Shown here piece after piece: positions 14,322 through 22,365 of a stretch of DNA of 64,000 nucleotides. The notes under the pieces were generated by a model. That model ran no database searches and was not told the DNA's origin. It saw nothing but the letters and a program-made list of their open reading frames with translations. Source of the stretch: QHXW01 sp035280425. GTDB taxonomy: Bacteria > Acidobacteriota > Terriglobia > Bryobacterales > Bryobacteraceae. Made by a program: the position numbers and the translations under genes. The stretch spans positions 1 to 64,000 of the forward strand of contig DATEFW010000016.1 of the NCBI GenBank assembly GCA_035280425.1. The letters are read 5' to 3'. Numbering within the stretch: the first letter of the stretch is position 1; every line of letters starts with the position of its first letter.

Positions 14322-14921
14322 TTAGCTGCGTGTTTGGGAAATTTTCACGGGAGATGATTCAGGGCCGGCGCCAGCGACTTCGTCGAGGGTGAAGATGCGG
14401 TCGAAGGGGCAGGCAAGGGCGTTTTCGACGTTATCGCGGGCGCCCATTTCACGATCGACCAGGCAGAGCGCGCCGAGGATGGTCATGCCGGCTTCGCGGG
14501 CGCGGCGGATGGCGATGGCGGTGGATTCGCCGGTGGTGCAGACGTCGTCGATGATGACGGCGCGCAGACCGCTGGTGGATTCGAGGCCTTCGATGAAGCG
14601 ACCGAGGCCGTGTTTTTTGGGCTCCTTGCGAACGACGAAGCAGTTGACGGGGCGGCCGCGGTCGACGCTTTGGCGAGCGATGGCTAAAGCGATGGGGTCG
14701 GCGCCGAGGGTGAGGCCGCCGACGGCATCGGGCGACCAGCCGCGCTCACGCATTTTCTCGAGACACAGATTGCCGACCAGCGGGATAGCGGCGGCGCGGT
14801 AGGTGGTGAGTTTGGCGTCGACGTAGACGCGGCTGCGCTGGCCGGAGGCGAGGACGAAATCGCCGAAACGGACGGACTCGCGGCGGAGGAGATCGAGGAG
14901 CTGGTCGCGTTCGGAGGGCAT
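14322..14921 (-). CDS. pyrE: Orotate phosphoribosyltransferase
   Basis: 199 residues. The PRPP-binding loop AVIIDDVCTTGEST lies at 121-134 and the flexible-loop region VVRKEPKKHGLGRFIEG at 97-112 with its catalytic lysines. PyrE converts orotate and PRPP to OMP in de novo pyrimidine synthesis. It is a single gene with its own terminator; a divergent accessory region lies downstream. Confidence 0.95.
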   Translation of the reverse strand: MPSERDQLLDLLRRESVRFGDFVLASGQRSRVYVDAKLTTYRAAAIPLVGNLCLEKMRERGWSPDAVGGLTLGADPIALAIARQSVDRGRPVNCFVVRKEPKKHGLGRFIEGLESTSGLRAVIIDDVCTTGESTAIAIRRAREAGMTILGALCLVDREMGARDNVENALACPFDRIFTLDEVAGAGPESSPVKISQTRS

Positions 14922-14984
14922 GGAGCGAGGTTTATTTTAGCAGAGGGGCTTGGGAGGCTCATTCGACCGGGCAGCCTGGAGCCT

Positions 14985-16130
14985 CTACTTCTTCCACACC
15001 AGACTCAATTTTCCGCCGAGGAATTCTGCCAAGCGTTCGGCTTCGCCTGCTACGGCGCGGCGGACCCAGGGTTGCGGCTTGATGAAAGGCTCGATGGTTA
15101 TTTCGACGGTGCTGCCTTTGAGTTCGTGGCGCCAGATGCCGTGCATGAAGCCGTTGACGGCGAGGACGGGCGAGATCCAGCCTTGCGGGCGGTAGATGCG
15201 ACCGCGCAGATCGCCGGGCAGAAGGTGTTCGGCGTGGCGGGAGGCGGCGACGACGTAGTGATCGAACGCGGGCAAGAGACGCACAGAGCGCGTTGAAGGA
15301 AGATCGCGCAGCTTGCGCGCGTCGGCGGAGAGCATCCAGGCTTCAACGCCATCGAGATCGACGGCGGCGACTTCATCGCCGAGCGAAGCGATCCACTGGC
15401 GGGCGGTGGCGACGCTCGCGCCGCCCCACCAGCGCGCGAAATCGTGGTAAGTCGCGGGGCCATAGGCGGCGAGATAGCGGCGCGTGATGGCGGCGGTGGC
15501 GGATTGCGGGTCGAATGTTGCATTTCGCGGTGATTGCACATCGGCGAGCCAGCTTTGAGGGTGCGTGAAGCGCACGCGCTGTCCGAGGCTGGGGGCGAAG
15601 CAAAGGCGGCCGGTGAAGGCAGCGGGTTTGAGCACGGTGCCCCAGCCGTTCAGCGCGAGCTTGGCGGCGAAGGCGCGGGATCCGGTGATGCGTCCGACTT
15701 CTTTGACCAGCTCTTCGCGGCTGAGGACGCGGCCGGCGAGCGCGGAACCGATGGCTTCGGTGAGGCGATCGGCTTCGTCGAGTGTGATGCCGAGAAGCCT
15801 GCGCCATATTCCAGGGCGGCGGTAGCGCCGGCTGGTCGCGAGCGCGGCATGCCACAGGGGCATTTCCGCGGCGGGAAGCAGGTGCAGGGTGCCGCGCATG
15901 GCCCAGGTTTTGACGAGCGAGCGATCGTGCCACAAGGCGCGGGGAACGACGCCGCGATCGAGGTTTTCGACGCGCGCCCACAAACTCAGCTCGGCGGATG
16001 AGAGCACCTGGGCGTGCAGGCCGCAGAGGCGGCTGGTGACGGCGAGCATGCTGCCGGAAGGCGCGCGGCGATCGAGATGATGGCGGCGGGCGCGCCACAT
16101 GGCGACGCGCGGCCAGGCGAGCTTCAGCAT
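14985..16130 (-). CDS. Winged helix DNA-binding domain protein (HTH_42 / AlkX-YcaQ-like)
   Basis: 381 residues. The N-terminal RRHHLDRRAPSGSMLAVTSRLCGLHAQVLSSAELSLWARV and the LVKTWAMRGTLHLLPAAEMPLW segment (about 70-92), and the later LAAYGPATYHDFARWWG and LPAFDHYVVAASRHAEHLLPG blocks, are those of the winged-helix family PF06224. Related proteins unhook DNA interstrand crosslinks (YcaQ/AlkX glycosylase) or are of unknown role. It stands alone; DNA repair is a family-based inference. Confidence 0.8.
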   Translation of the reverse strand: MLKLAWPRVAMWRARRHHLDRRAPSGSMLAVTSRLCGLHAQVLSSAELSLWARVENLDRGVVPRALWHDRSLVKTWAMRGTLHLLPAAEMPLWHAALATSRRYRRPGIWRRLLGITLDEADRLTEAIGSALAGRVLSREELVKEVGRITGSRAFAAKLALNGWGTVLKPAAFTGRLCFAPSLGQRVRFTHPQSWLADVQSPRNATFDPQSATAAITRRYLAAYGPATYHDFARWWGGASVATARQWIASLGDEVAAVDLDGVEAWMLSADARKLRDLPSTRSVRLLPAFDHYVVAASRHAEHLLPGDLRGRIYRPQGWISPVLAVNGFMHGIWRHELKGSTVEITIEPFIKPQPWVRRAVAGEAERLAEFLGGKLSLVWKK

Positions 16131-16273
16131 GCGTTAAACAATTTAGCGCAAGGAAGGGCGGATTTCAGATTTTATCTCCGGATCAGCGCGGCTTCGGCGA
16201 GGCTGGCTTGAAATTCCATCTTCCTCCCGGCGAGCAGGTCGGCGCATCCTCTGTCAATCCATCGCCGGAAAAT

Positions 16274-16453
16274 TATTGGATCTTCCCGACTCCGCGCTCG
16301 GTGCCCCATTTCCGCCGGATACTTTTGTCGCCCATGAGACCGCCGTGCTCAACCAGCAGCGCGTCGCACTATGTCGGAGTAGACCACGACGGGTGCATTG
16401 CTTGAGTACTCGCCGGCAGTGCAGACGTCGTCGAGGATGACGACGGTTTTCAT
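16274..16453 (-). pseudogene. Fragment with phosphoribosyltransferase motif
   Basis: From ATG at 16453 the minus strand reads MKTVVILDDVCTAGEYSS, very close to the PRPP-binding loop of PyrE (AVIIDDVCTTGEST), then stops at 16349. A one-base shift near 16355 opens a second stretch (LLVEHGGLMGDKSIRRKWG) that ends at 16274. I take it for a decayed or frameshifted small gene; a link to pyrE 1.5 kb away is possible. Confidence 0.4.
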
Positions 16454-16533
16454 TCGAATACTCCGTCGGGCGATACCGACGGGCCAATTTTACCTCCGCG
16501 TACGACGCATGCGCGGCGATTGCGGACGGAAGC

Positions 16534-16539
16534 TATACT
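16534..16539 (+). promoter_or_regulatory. -10 element of a probable leaderless promoter (yihY)
   Basis: TATACT is followed by six bases and then the GTG start at 16546. No ribosome binding site fits between. Confidence 0.45.
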
Positions 16540-16545
16540 GTCCGT

Positions 16546-17415
16546 GTGCGGCCCACCTCCTGGAAGGCGGTCCCCTACATTTTGCAGCGGACGCTGCTGG
16601 CGGCGATCGATGACGGATGTTTCTGGATCGCCAAAGGCGCCGCGTATTCGGCGATTCTTTCGTTCTTTCCGGTTCTGACTTCGGCGGCGGCGATTCTGGT
16701 GATGACGCGGGCGGAATTTGTTTCGAACACGCTCGAGCAGTTTCTGGCGAAGGTAGTGCCGCCGGGAACGGAAGCGCTGGTGCTGGCGCAGTTCCGCGCG
16801 CAGGGGCAGAAGTCGATCACGCTCCTGATTGTCGCGGGACTGCTGTCCCTATGGGCGGCAGCGAGCGTGATCAAGAGCCTGATTCAAGGGTTCAACATGG
16901 CATACCGGGTTCCGCGCAGCCGCAGTTTCCTGCACGAGACCGGGGTGGCGATCATGCTCGTGTTTCTGGGCGTGATTCCGCTGCTGGGCGCTTCGGCGCT
17001 GGTGCTGTTTGGAAATCAGGCGGAGCATGCGGTGCTGGGCGCGATTCGGATCGATCCCGATCTCCAGTCATTCGCGGGAGCGTGGCGATGGGTGACGGCG
17101 GTCGCGCGATATTTGGTTTCATTCGGCGCGACGGTGGCGGTGACCTCCATCCTTTATTATTACGGGCCGTACAGGCGGCAGCGCTGGGGAGGAGTCTGGC
17201 GCGGCGCGGTGGTTGCGGCGGTTCTCTGGCTGCCGGCGACCCGGGGATTCGCGGCTTACGTGCGGCACATTGCGCGGTACAACGTGATGTACGGATCGAT
17301 CGGCGCGGGGATTGCGCTGCTGGTGTGGATGTACCTGCTGGCGGTGATTGCCATTTTCGGCTGCGAGTTCAATGCCGAGTACGAGCGGCTGTCGAGCAGC
17401 GAGCCTGCGGGCTGA
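16546..17415 (+). CDS. YihY/BrkB family inner membrane protein
   Basis: 289 residues with six hydrophobic segments (about 30-50, 92-110, 130-155, 187-205, 212-230 and 245-268). The segments SAILSFFPVLTSAAAIL, WAAASVIKSLIQGFNMAYRVPRSR and YGSIGAGIALLVWMYLLAVIAIFGCEFNAEYER are those of UPF0761/YihY (once called RNase BN in error). The role of the family is unsettled. The start is GTG, 6 nt after a TATACT hexamer. Confidence 0.9.
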   Translation: MRPTSWKAVPYILQRTLLAAIDDGCFWIAKGAAYSAILSFFPVLTSAAAILVMTRAEFVSNTLEQFLAKVVPPGTEALVLAQFRAQGQKSITLLIVAGLLSLWAAASVIKSLIQGFNMAYRVPRSRSFLHETGVAIMLVFLGVIPLLGASALVLFGNQAEHAVLGAIRIDPDLQSFAGAWRWVTAVARYLVSFGATVAVTSILYYYGPYRRQRWGGVWRGAVVAAVLWLPATRGFAAYVRHIARYNVMYGSIGAGIALLVWMYLLAVIAIFGCEFNAEYERLSSSEPAG

Positions 17416-17429
17416 GATATATTCTTCTT

Positions 17430-18083
17430 GTGGCTATCGATCGCCGCGGGCTGATTACGGGACCGCTCAAATGGGCGCTCGGCAAGCAGGCGCTCATGGC
17501 GCAGGCCGTCAAGCCCAAGGACGACATCAACCACCTTCCGAAAGATCTGCCGGTTCCCAAAGACGACGGGGCGTGCCGGCACCTGACGGGGATGGCAGTG
17601 CCGCGGATTGCGCTGCGCAGCACGGCCAACCGGACGGTGAACCTTGCGGAGGTGCGGCCGGGGCGGAGCGTAGTTTACTGCTATCCGCGAACGGGGCCGC
17701 CGGGCCAGGAGCCGCCGCCTGGTTGGAACGAGATTCCAGGGGCGCGCGGGTGCACGCCGGAATCCTGCGGATTTCGCGATCATCACAAAGAATTGAGTTC
17801 GTTGGGCGCCGAGGTATTCGGGCTGAGCAGCCAGACGACCGAATACCAGCAGGAGATGGTCAGCCGGCTGCATCTGCCGTTTGAAGTGCTCAGCGATGCG
17901 GCCTTTCAATTCACGGACGCGCTGCGGCTGCCGACGTTTACTTTTGACGGCGTGCGGCTACTGAAGCGGCTGACGCTGGTGATCGCGGCGGGGAAAATCG
18001 AAAAGGTCTTTTATCCGGTGTTTCCGCCGGATCAGCATGCGCAGCAGGTTGCGGCGTGGCTGAAGCAACATCCGCGGGCGTGA
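17430..18083 (+). CDS. Peroxiredoxin, PrxQ/BCP-like
   Basis: 217 residues from GTG 17430, which stands 6 nt after TATATT, again a leaderless arrangement; a much longer open frame to 16617 is a shadow of yihY. The active site RGCTPESCGFRD gives the peroxidatic Cys108 and, five residues on, resolving Cys113, as in atypical 2-Cys BCP/PrxQ enzymes. The thioredoxin-like fold continues with LSSLGAEVFGLSSQTTEYQQEMVSRLHLPFEVLSD. It reduces peroxides using thioredoxin. The N-terminal 60 residues are longer than in BCP. Confidence 0.82.
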   Translation: MAIDRRGLITGPLKWALGKQALMAQAVKPKDDINHLPKDLPVPKDDGACRHLTGMAVPRIALRSTANRTVNLAEVRPGRSVVYCYPRTGPPGQEPPPGWNEIPGARGCTPESCGFRDHHKELSSLGAEVFGLSSQTTEYQQEMVSRLHLPFEVLSDAAFQFTDALRLPTFTFDGVRLLKRLTLVIAAGKIEKVFYPVFPPDQHAQQVAAWLKQHPRA

Positions 18084-18100
18084 GAGCCATCTGAGGGCGG

Positions 18101-18448
18101 TCAGATCTTCGCGATCATTTCGGCCAGCTGGTGCAATGATTCCGATTTCGAGTAGGTAGCATTAGCGCCCAATCGTTGTGCCATGCGCAGGATTAACGCT
18201 TCACTGGCAGACATCGCGATGATTTTTTGCTCAGGCCTATCGCGGCGGATGGCCTGGATGGTCTCGAGCCCTTCCTGCTCGGGCATCAGGATGTCGGTGA
18301 TCACGAGATCGACCGGATTCTTTTCGAGCGCGCGCAAGCCTTCCTTGCCGTTAGCGGCTTCGAACACCTGGTAATTCCTGGTTTCGAGAAAGATTCTGAG
18401 GACTTCGCGATAATCGCGATCGTCATCGATGAGGAGGACGGAGGGCAT
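18101..18448 (-). CDS. Single-domain response regulator (CheY-like)
   Basis: 115 residues, receiver domain only. Acidic residues LIDDD (7-10), phospho-acceptor Asp52 (DLVITDILMP) and the conserved Lys in ATYSKS near the end are present. No output domain. It is not next to a histidine kinase. It may act in a phosphorelay or by protein contact. Confidence 0.88.
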   Translation of the reverse strand: MPSVLLIDDDRDYREVLRIFLETRNYQVFEAANGKEGLRALEKNPVDLVITDILMPEQEGLETIQAIRRDRPEQKIIAMSASEALILRMAQRLGANATYSKSESLHQLAEMIAKI

Positions 18449-18461
18449 GGACGCGAAACTT

Positions 18462-19709
18462 CTAGGATCGCACGCCAGCCTGGTATCGCTTGAGGCCCTT
18501 GGCTCCGATGTCTTTGCGGTAGTGCATGCCGGTGAAGCCGATTTTTTCTGTGGCGCGATAGGCGCGGCCGATGGCCGTGGCCAGATCGTCGCCGGCCGCC
18601 GTTACACCGAGCACGCGGCCGCCCGCAGTTTCGAGGCCCTGAGCGCCCATGCGAGTTCCCGCCTGAAAGACGACTGCGCCGGTGGCTTCGGCGTCATCGA
18701 CGCCGTGGATCGGGACGCCGGTTTTGTAAGAGCCGGGGTAACCGGCGGACGCGAGCACGATGCAGACTGAAGCGCCGCGGCGGAAATCGAGACGGTGGCG
18801 GCCCAATTCGCCGCGGGCGGCGGCGGCAAGCACGGGCGCGAAATCGGTGGTCATGCGGTGCATGAGCGGCTGGGTTTCGGGATCGCCCAGGCGCACGTTG
18901 AACTCCAAAACTTTGGGACCGGTCGGCGTCATCATCAAGCCGGCGTAGAGAAAACCGGTGAAGCCGGTGGCTTCGACGGTGGGGCGGATGATGGTGTCGA
19001 GGATCCGGGCGGTTTGAGGCTCGGAGAGCAGCTTGCTATCGGAGTATGCGCCCATGCCGCCGGTGTTGGGACCGGTATCGCCATCATTCACAGCCTTGTG
19101 GTCCTGCGTGGGAGCGAACGGAACGATATCGCGGCCGTCGCTCAGGACGATGAAGCTCAGCTCTTCGCCTTCGAGAAATTCTTCGATCACCAGGCGCTCG
19201 CCGAGCGAATCGATGGCGCGCCCGGCTTCGGAGCGATCGCGCGCGATGATCACGCCTTTGCCGGTGGCGAGGCCGTCGGCTTTGATGACGACGGGAAGGC
19301 GGAAACGATCGAGAGCCTGGCGGGCGTCTTCGCGGGATTCGACGGAAGCGAAGTCCGCGGTGGGAATGCGGTGGCTGCGGAAAAAATCCTTGGCGAAGAT
19401 TTTGCTGCCTTCGAGGCGGGCGCTGTCCGCGGTGGGACCGACGACGGCGCGGCCGGCGGCGCGGAATAGATCGACGACACCGGCGACGAGCGGCGCTTCG
19501 GGACCGACGACGGTGAGATCGGCGTTGACGGATTCGGCGGCGGCCAGAAATGCTTTGGGAGAGCCGTCGCCTGCGGGAATGCATTCGCCGCAGCGCGCGA
19601 TGCCGGGATTACCGGGAGCGCCGTAGACTTTTTCAACGGCGTCGCTGCGGCTCAGCTTCCAGGCGAGCGCATGCTCGCGGCCGCCGGAGCCGATGACCAA
19701 AATTTTCAT
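18462..19709 (-). CDS. purD: Phosphoribosylamine-glycine ligase
   Basis: 415 residues. The N-terminus MKILVIGSGGREHALAWKL, the ATP-grasp segments PVVIKADGLATGKGV and FLEGEELSFIVLSDG, and TGGMGAYSDSKLL with FNVRLGDPETQPLM are standard PurD. The enzyme joins 5-phosphoribosylamine and glycine in purine synthesis. It is not in an operon with other pur genes here. Confidence 0.96.
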   Translation of the reverse strand: MKILVIGSGGREHALAWKLSRSDAVEKVYGAPGNPGIARCGECIPAGDGSPKAFLAAAESVNADLTVVGPEAPLVAGVVDLFRAAGRAVVGPTADSARLEGSKIFAKDFFRSHRIPTADFASVESREDARQALDRFRLPVVIKADGLATGKGVIIARDRSEAGRAIDSLGERLVIEEFLEGEELSFIVLSDGRDIVPFAPTQDHKAVNDGDTGPNTGGMGAYSDSKLLSEPQTARILDTIIRPTVEATGFTGFLYAGLMMTPTGPKVLEFNVRLGDPETQPLMHRMTTDFAPVLAAAARGELGRHRLDFRRGASVCIVLASAGYPGSYKTGVPIHGVDDAEATGAVVFQAGTRMGAQGLETAGGRVLGVTAAGDDLATAIGRAYRATEKIGFTGMHYRKDIGAKGLKRYQAGVRS

Positions 19710-19720
19710 AGAGAAATCTA

Positions 19721-20560
19721 ATGATAGCGAATGACGCTTTTTGGATGCTGGCCGAACTCGGCGAAAATCACAAAATGGATCACCGGGAGGCGGGCCGCTA
19801 TTGGGAACAAAACGCCGCGGCGTGGACGCGGCTGGCGCGGCAAGGTTGGGATGTGTATCGCGACGCAGTAAACACGCCGGCGTTTCTGAAGATGCTGCCG
19901 GACGTCACGGGCAAGCTGGGGCTCGATCTCGGCTGCGGAGAAGGGCACAACACGCGGCTGATCGCGGCGCGCGGAGCCCGGATGTACGCGGTGGATATTG
20001 CACCAACGTTTATCCGGTTCGCACAAGAGGCGGAGCGCGAGCGGCCCATGGGAATAGGGTACGCGGTCGCGAGCGCGGTCGAATTGCCGTTTCCATCCGG
20101 GCGGTTCGACTTCGCCACCGCGCTGATGAGCCTGATGGACATTCCGGAGCATGATGCGGCGCTGCGGGAGCTCGGGCGGGTTGTGCGTCGCGGGGGATTT
20201 CTGCAGTTTTCGATCATGCATCCGTGCTTTTTTCCGCCGCACCGGAGGCTGGTGCGTGGAGGGGACGGCGAAGCTTATGCGGTGGAAGTCGGCAGATATT
20301 TTGACCGGATCGACGGGGAAATCGACCGGTGGCTATTCTCGGCTGCGCCGGCGGAGGCCAGGGCGGGGGTGCGTCCATTCGAGGTTCCGCTCTTTCACCA
20401 ACGGCTGGAGGAATGGCTGAACGCGGTGGTTGAAGCGGGCTTTGCGCTGGAACGGGTCGAGGAGCCGCGCGCAGACGAGCAGACCGCCGAGCGCGTGAGG
20501 GAAGTGGCGGATACGCGGATTGTGGCTTATTTTTTGCATGTGCGGTGCCGCAGGATTTAG
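19721..20560 (+). CDS. SAM-dependent methyltransferase
   Basis: 279 residues from 19721, but ATG at 19775 (MDHREAGRYWEQNAAAWTRLARQG) is the likelier start, giving about 261 residues. The class I motif LGLDLGCGEGHNTRL follows, then VDIAPTFIRFAQEAE and RFDFATALMSLMDIP. The substrate is unknown; the MDHREAGRYW form is frequent in soil bacteria. It is divergent to purD. Confidence 0.8.
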   Translation: MIANDAFWMLAELGENHKMDHREAGRYWEQNAAAWTRLARQGWDVYRDAVNTPAFLKMLPDVTGKLGLDLGCGEGHNTRLIAARGARMYAVDIAPTFIRFAQEAERERPMGIGYAVASAVELPFPSGRFDFATALMSLMDIPEHDAALRELGRVVRRGGFLQFSIMHPCFFPPHRRLVRGGDGEAYAVEVGRYFDRIDGEIDRWLFSAAPAEARAGVRPFEVPLFHQRLEEWLNAVVEAGFALERVEEPRADEQTAERVREVADTRIVAYFLHVRCRRI

Positions 20561-20574
20561 GGCCACCGGGAGGC

Positions 20575-21330
20575 TTACAGCTTGAACCGGTAGCCCAGAA
20601 TCATTTTCACCAGAAGATGATCGGTGCCGCCGGTCATGCCGACGCCAACGCCGAGGTTGAATTCCCAGTTGGGCGAAAGATTGAGGTCGATGGCGGGGAT
20701 GAGCTGCTGCTGCTGGTCGCGGAGGGGGTCGAAGCCGGTGACCGGGCCGACGGCGCCGTAGTATTCGAAGCCGCCGGTGATTTTCGGGGTGAAATCGTAA
20801 CCAACTTTGAAGTTGGGCGAGAACTCGACGCCCTTGGCGACGCTGGGGCCGTGAAAGGAGCGATCGAAGCTGGGATTGAACGACCAATACCAGCGGCCTT
20901 TTTTCTGGTCGACGATGGGGCGGATCTCCCAGGTCCAGGTGTCGGGGGAAAAAATGCGGCGCTGGTAACCGATCTCGGTTGACAGGCTGACGCCGACTGG
21001 CCATTTCCAGCGCTCGGGCACGCGGACGCGGGGACGGATGTGGTCGCCGACCCACTGCCAGCCCTGACCGGGAGCGGCGCTGGTGAAAACGTACCAGCCG
21101 GTTTCGAACCAATCGGTAAAGCCGTGGGTGATTTCGAGGGTCTCGTGCCACTGGTGCTCAGTGGGGTAGGTGCCGTCGAGGGTGGATTTGGAGCCTTCGA
21201 CGGTGAGGTTGGAATGGAGCTCGAACATGGTGTGGTGGGGCTCGACGGTATCGGCGCCGTAGACCTGGATTTCGTAGTTGCCTTGCGCGGCGAGAGGGAG
21301 GGCGAGCGCGAAAAAGACGAGCGGGCGCAA
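20575..21330 (-). CDS. Predicted outer-membrane beta-barrel protein (TTG start)
   Basis: 251 residues from TTG 21330 (MRPLVFFALALPLAAQGN, signal peptide). The mature part is rich in aromatic beta strands (HETLEITHGFTDWFETGWYVF, WPVGVSLSTEIGYQRR, SPNFKVGYDFTPKITGGFEYYGAVG, NWEFNLGVGVGM) and ends in an aromatic/hydrophobic GYRFKL, which suits a transmembrane barrel or lipid-binding outer membrane protein. A TATACAAT sequence 5-7 nt upstream of the TTG suggests a leaderless mRNA. Upstream in-frame codons to 21597 overlap the radical SAM gene and are not used. Confidence 0.65.
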   Translation of the reverse strand: MRPLVFFALALPLAAQGNYEIQVYGADTVEPHHTMFELHSNLTVEGSKSTLDGTYPTEHQWHETLEITHGFTDWFETGWYVFTSAAPGQGWQWVGDHIRPRVRVPERWKWPVGVSLSTEIGYQRRIFSPDTWTWEIRPIVDQKKGRWYWSFNPSFDRSFHGPSVAKGVEFSPNFKVGYDFTPKITGGFEYYGAVGPVTGFDPLRDQQQQLIPAIDLNLSPNWEFNLGVGVGMTGGTDHLLVKMILGYRFKL

Positions 21331-21378
21331 GACCGATTGTATATTGCGTACGGGCGAAGAAAAGGCGAAAATGGGAGA

Positions 21379-22365
21379 ATGCTGTTCGACGCCTCCCCCG
21401 GGCCGCGACTGGTCGGCATCGCGAAACTGGCGTCCGAGAGCGAGCGGCTCGAGGCCAAGCGAAAGGTCGAATATTTCGAGATCGCGACGCGCAGCGTGCT
21501 CAACCGCTCGAAGCCCAGCATGCCGTTCACCTGGACGATTAATCCGTATCGCGGGTGCGAGTTCGGATGTAAATACTGTTACGCGCGCTACACGCATGAG
21601 TTTATGGAACTCGATCCGGCGGATTTCGAGAACCGGATCTATGCAAAGGCAGGTGTCGAGGAAATCCTGAAACTTGAATTACGCCGGACGGACAAAAGGG
21701 AAGCGATTGCGCTGGGCACGGCCACGGACCCGTATCAGCCGGCGGAGCGGCGATTCGAGCGCACGCGGCGAATTCTCGAAGTGTTTGCGCGGGAGCGCGG
21801 GTGGCACTTATCGATCACGACGAAATCGGATCTGGTCGAGCGGGACATTGCGCTGCTGATGGAGATCGCGCGGGCGAACGTGCTGGATGTGAATATCACG
21901 GTGACGACGTTGGACGCGAAGCTGGCGAGGATGCTCGAGCCGAGGGCGCCGCGGCCGGATCTGCGGCTGGCGACGGTGGAGAAGCTGGCGGGGGCGGGAA
22001 TTGTGGTGGGGGTGTTTCCGAATCCGATTCTGCCACTGATCACGGACCGGGAGCGGGACCTGGACCGGCTGGCGCGCGCGGCGAAAAATGCGGGCGCGAG
22101 CTATTTCGGCGGCGGCGTGCTCTTTTTGATGCCCTCGGCGCAGAAGATTTTCTTTCCGTTCCTGCGGGAAAATTTCCCGCGCCTGCTGCGGCGGTACGAG
22201 GAGCGCTACACGCGCAGCCCGTACATTCGCGGCGCGTATATGGAAACGCTGCGCGACCGGCTGCGGAAGATTCGCGCGCGGTACGGGCTGGCGTCAGCTC
22301 CGGTCGAGTACCGGCCGGAGCTGTGGGAAGACGAGAAGCAGCAGGAACTGTTTCCGCTGGACTAG
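21379..22365 (+). CDS. Radical SAM protein, Rv2578c/SPL-like family
   Basis: 328 residues from ATG 21379. The radical SAM cluster motif CEFGCKYC is at 60-67, with NPYRGC before it and YARYTHEFM after it. AIALGTATDPYQPAERRFERTRRILEVF and LSITTKSDLVERDI are typical of the Rv2578c subgroup of the spore-photoproduct-lyase-like radical SAM proteins. The reaction of this subgroup is unknown to me. An open frame continuing left to 21040 is the shadow of the divergent gene. The stop overlaps the following minus gene by 4 nt. Confidence 0.85.
   Translation: MLFDASPGPRLVGIAKLASESERLEAKRKVEYFEIATRSVLNRSKPSMPFTWTINPYRGCEFGCKYCYARYTHEFMELDPADFENRIYAKAGVEEILKLELRRTDKREAIALGTATDPYQPAERRFERTRRILEVFARERGWHLSITTKSDLVERDIALLMEIARANVLDVNITVTTLDAKLARMLEPRAPRPDLRLATVEKLAGAGIVVGVFPNPILPLITDRERDLDRLARAAKNAGASYFGGGVLFLMPSAQKIFFPFLRENFPRLLRRYEERYTRSPYIRGAYMETLRDRLRKIRARYGLASAPVEYRPELWEDEKQQELFPLD

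Larger units (their letters stand above)
16131..16545. other. Intergenic region with a decayed PRTase-like gene
   Basis: About 415 bp with no intact gene. It holds the PRPP-motif fragment at 16274-16453 and a TATACT -10 element just before the YihY start. Confidence 0.4.

Noticed and set aside
16617..18083. 488-residue open frame
   Set aside because: Only its 3' part from 17430 (peroxiredoxin) is real; the first 800 bases lie out of frame over yihY.
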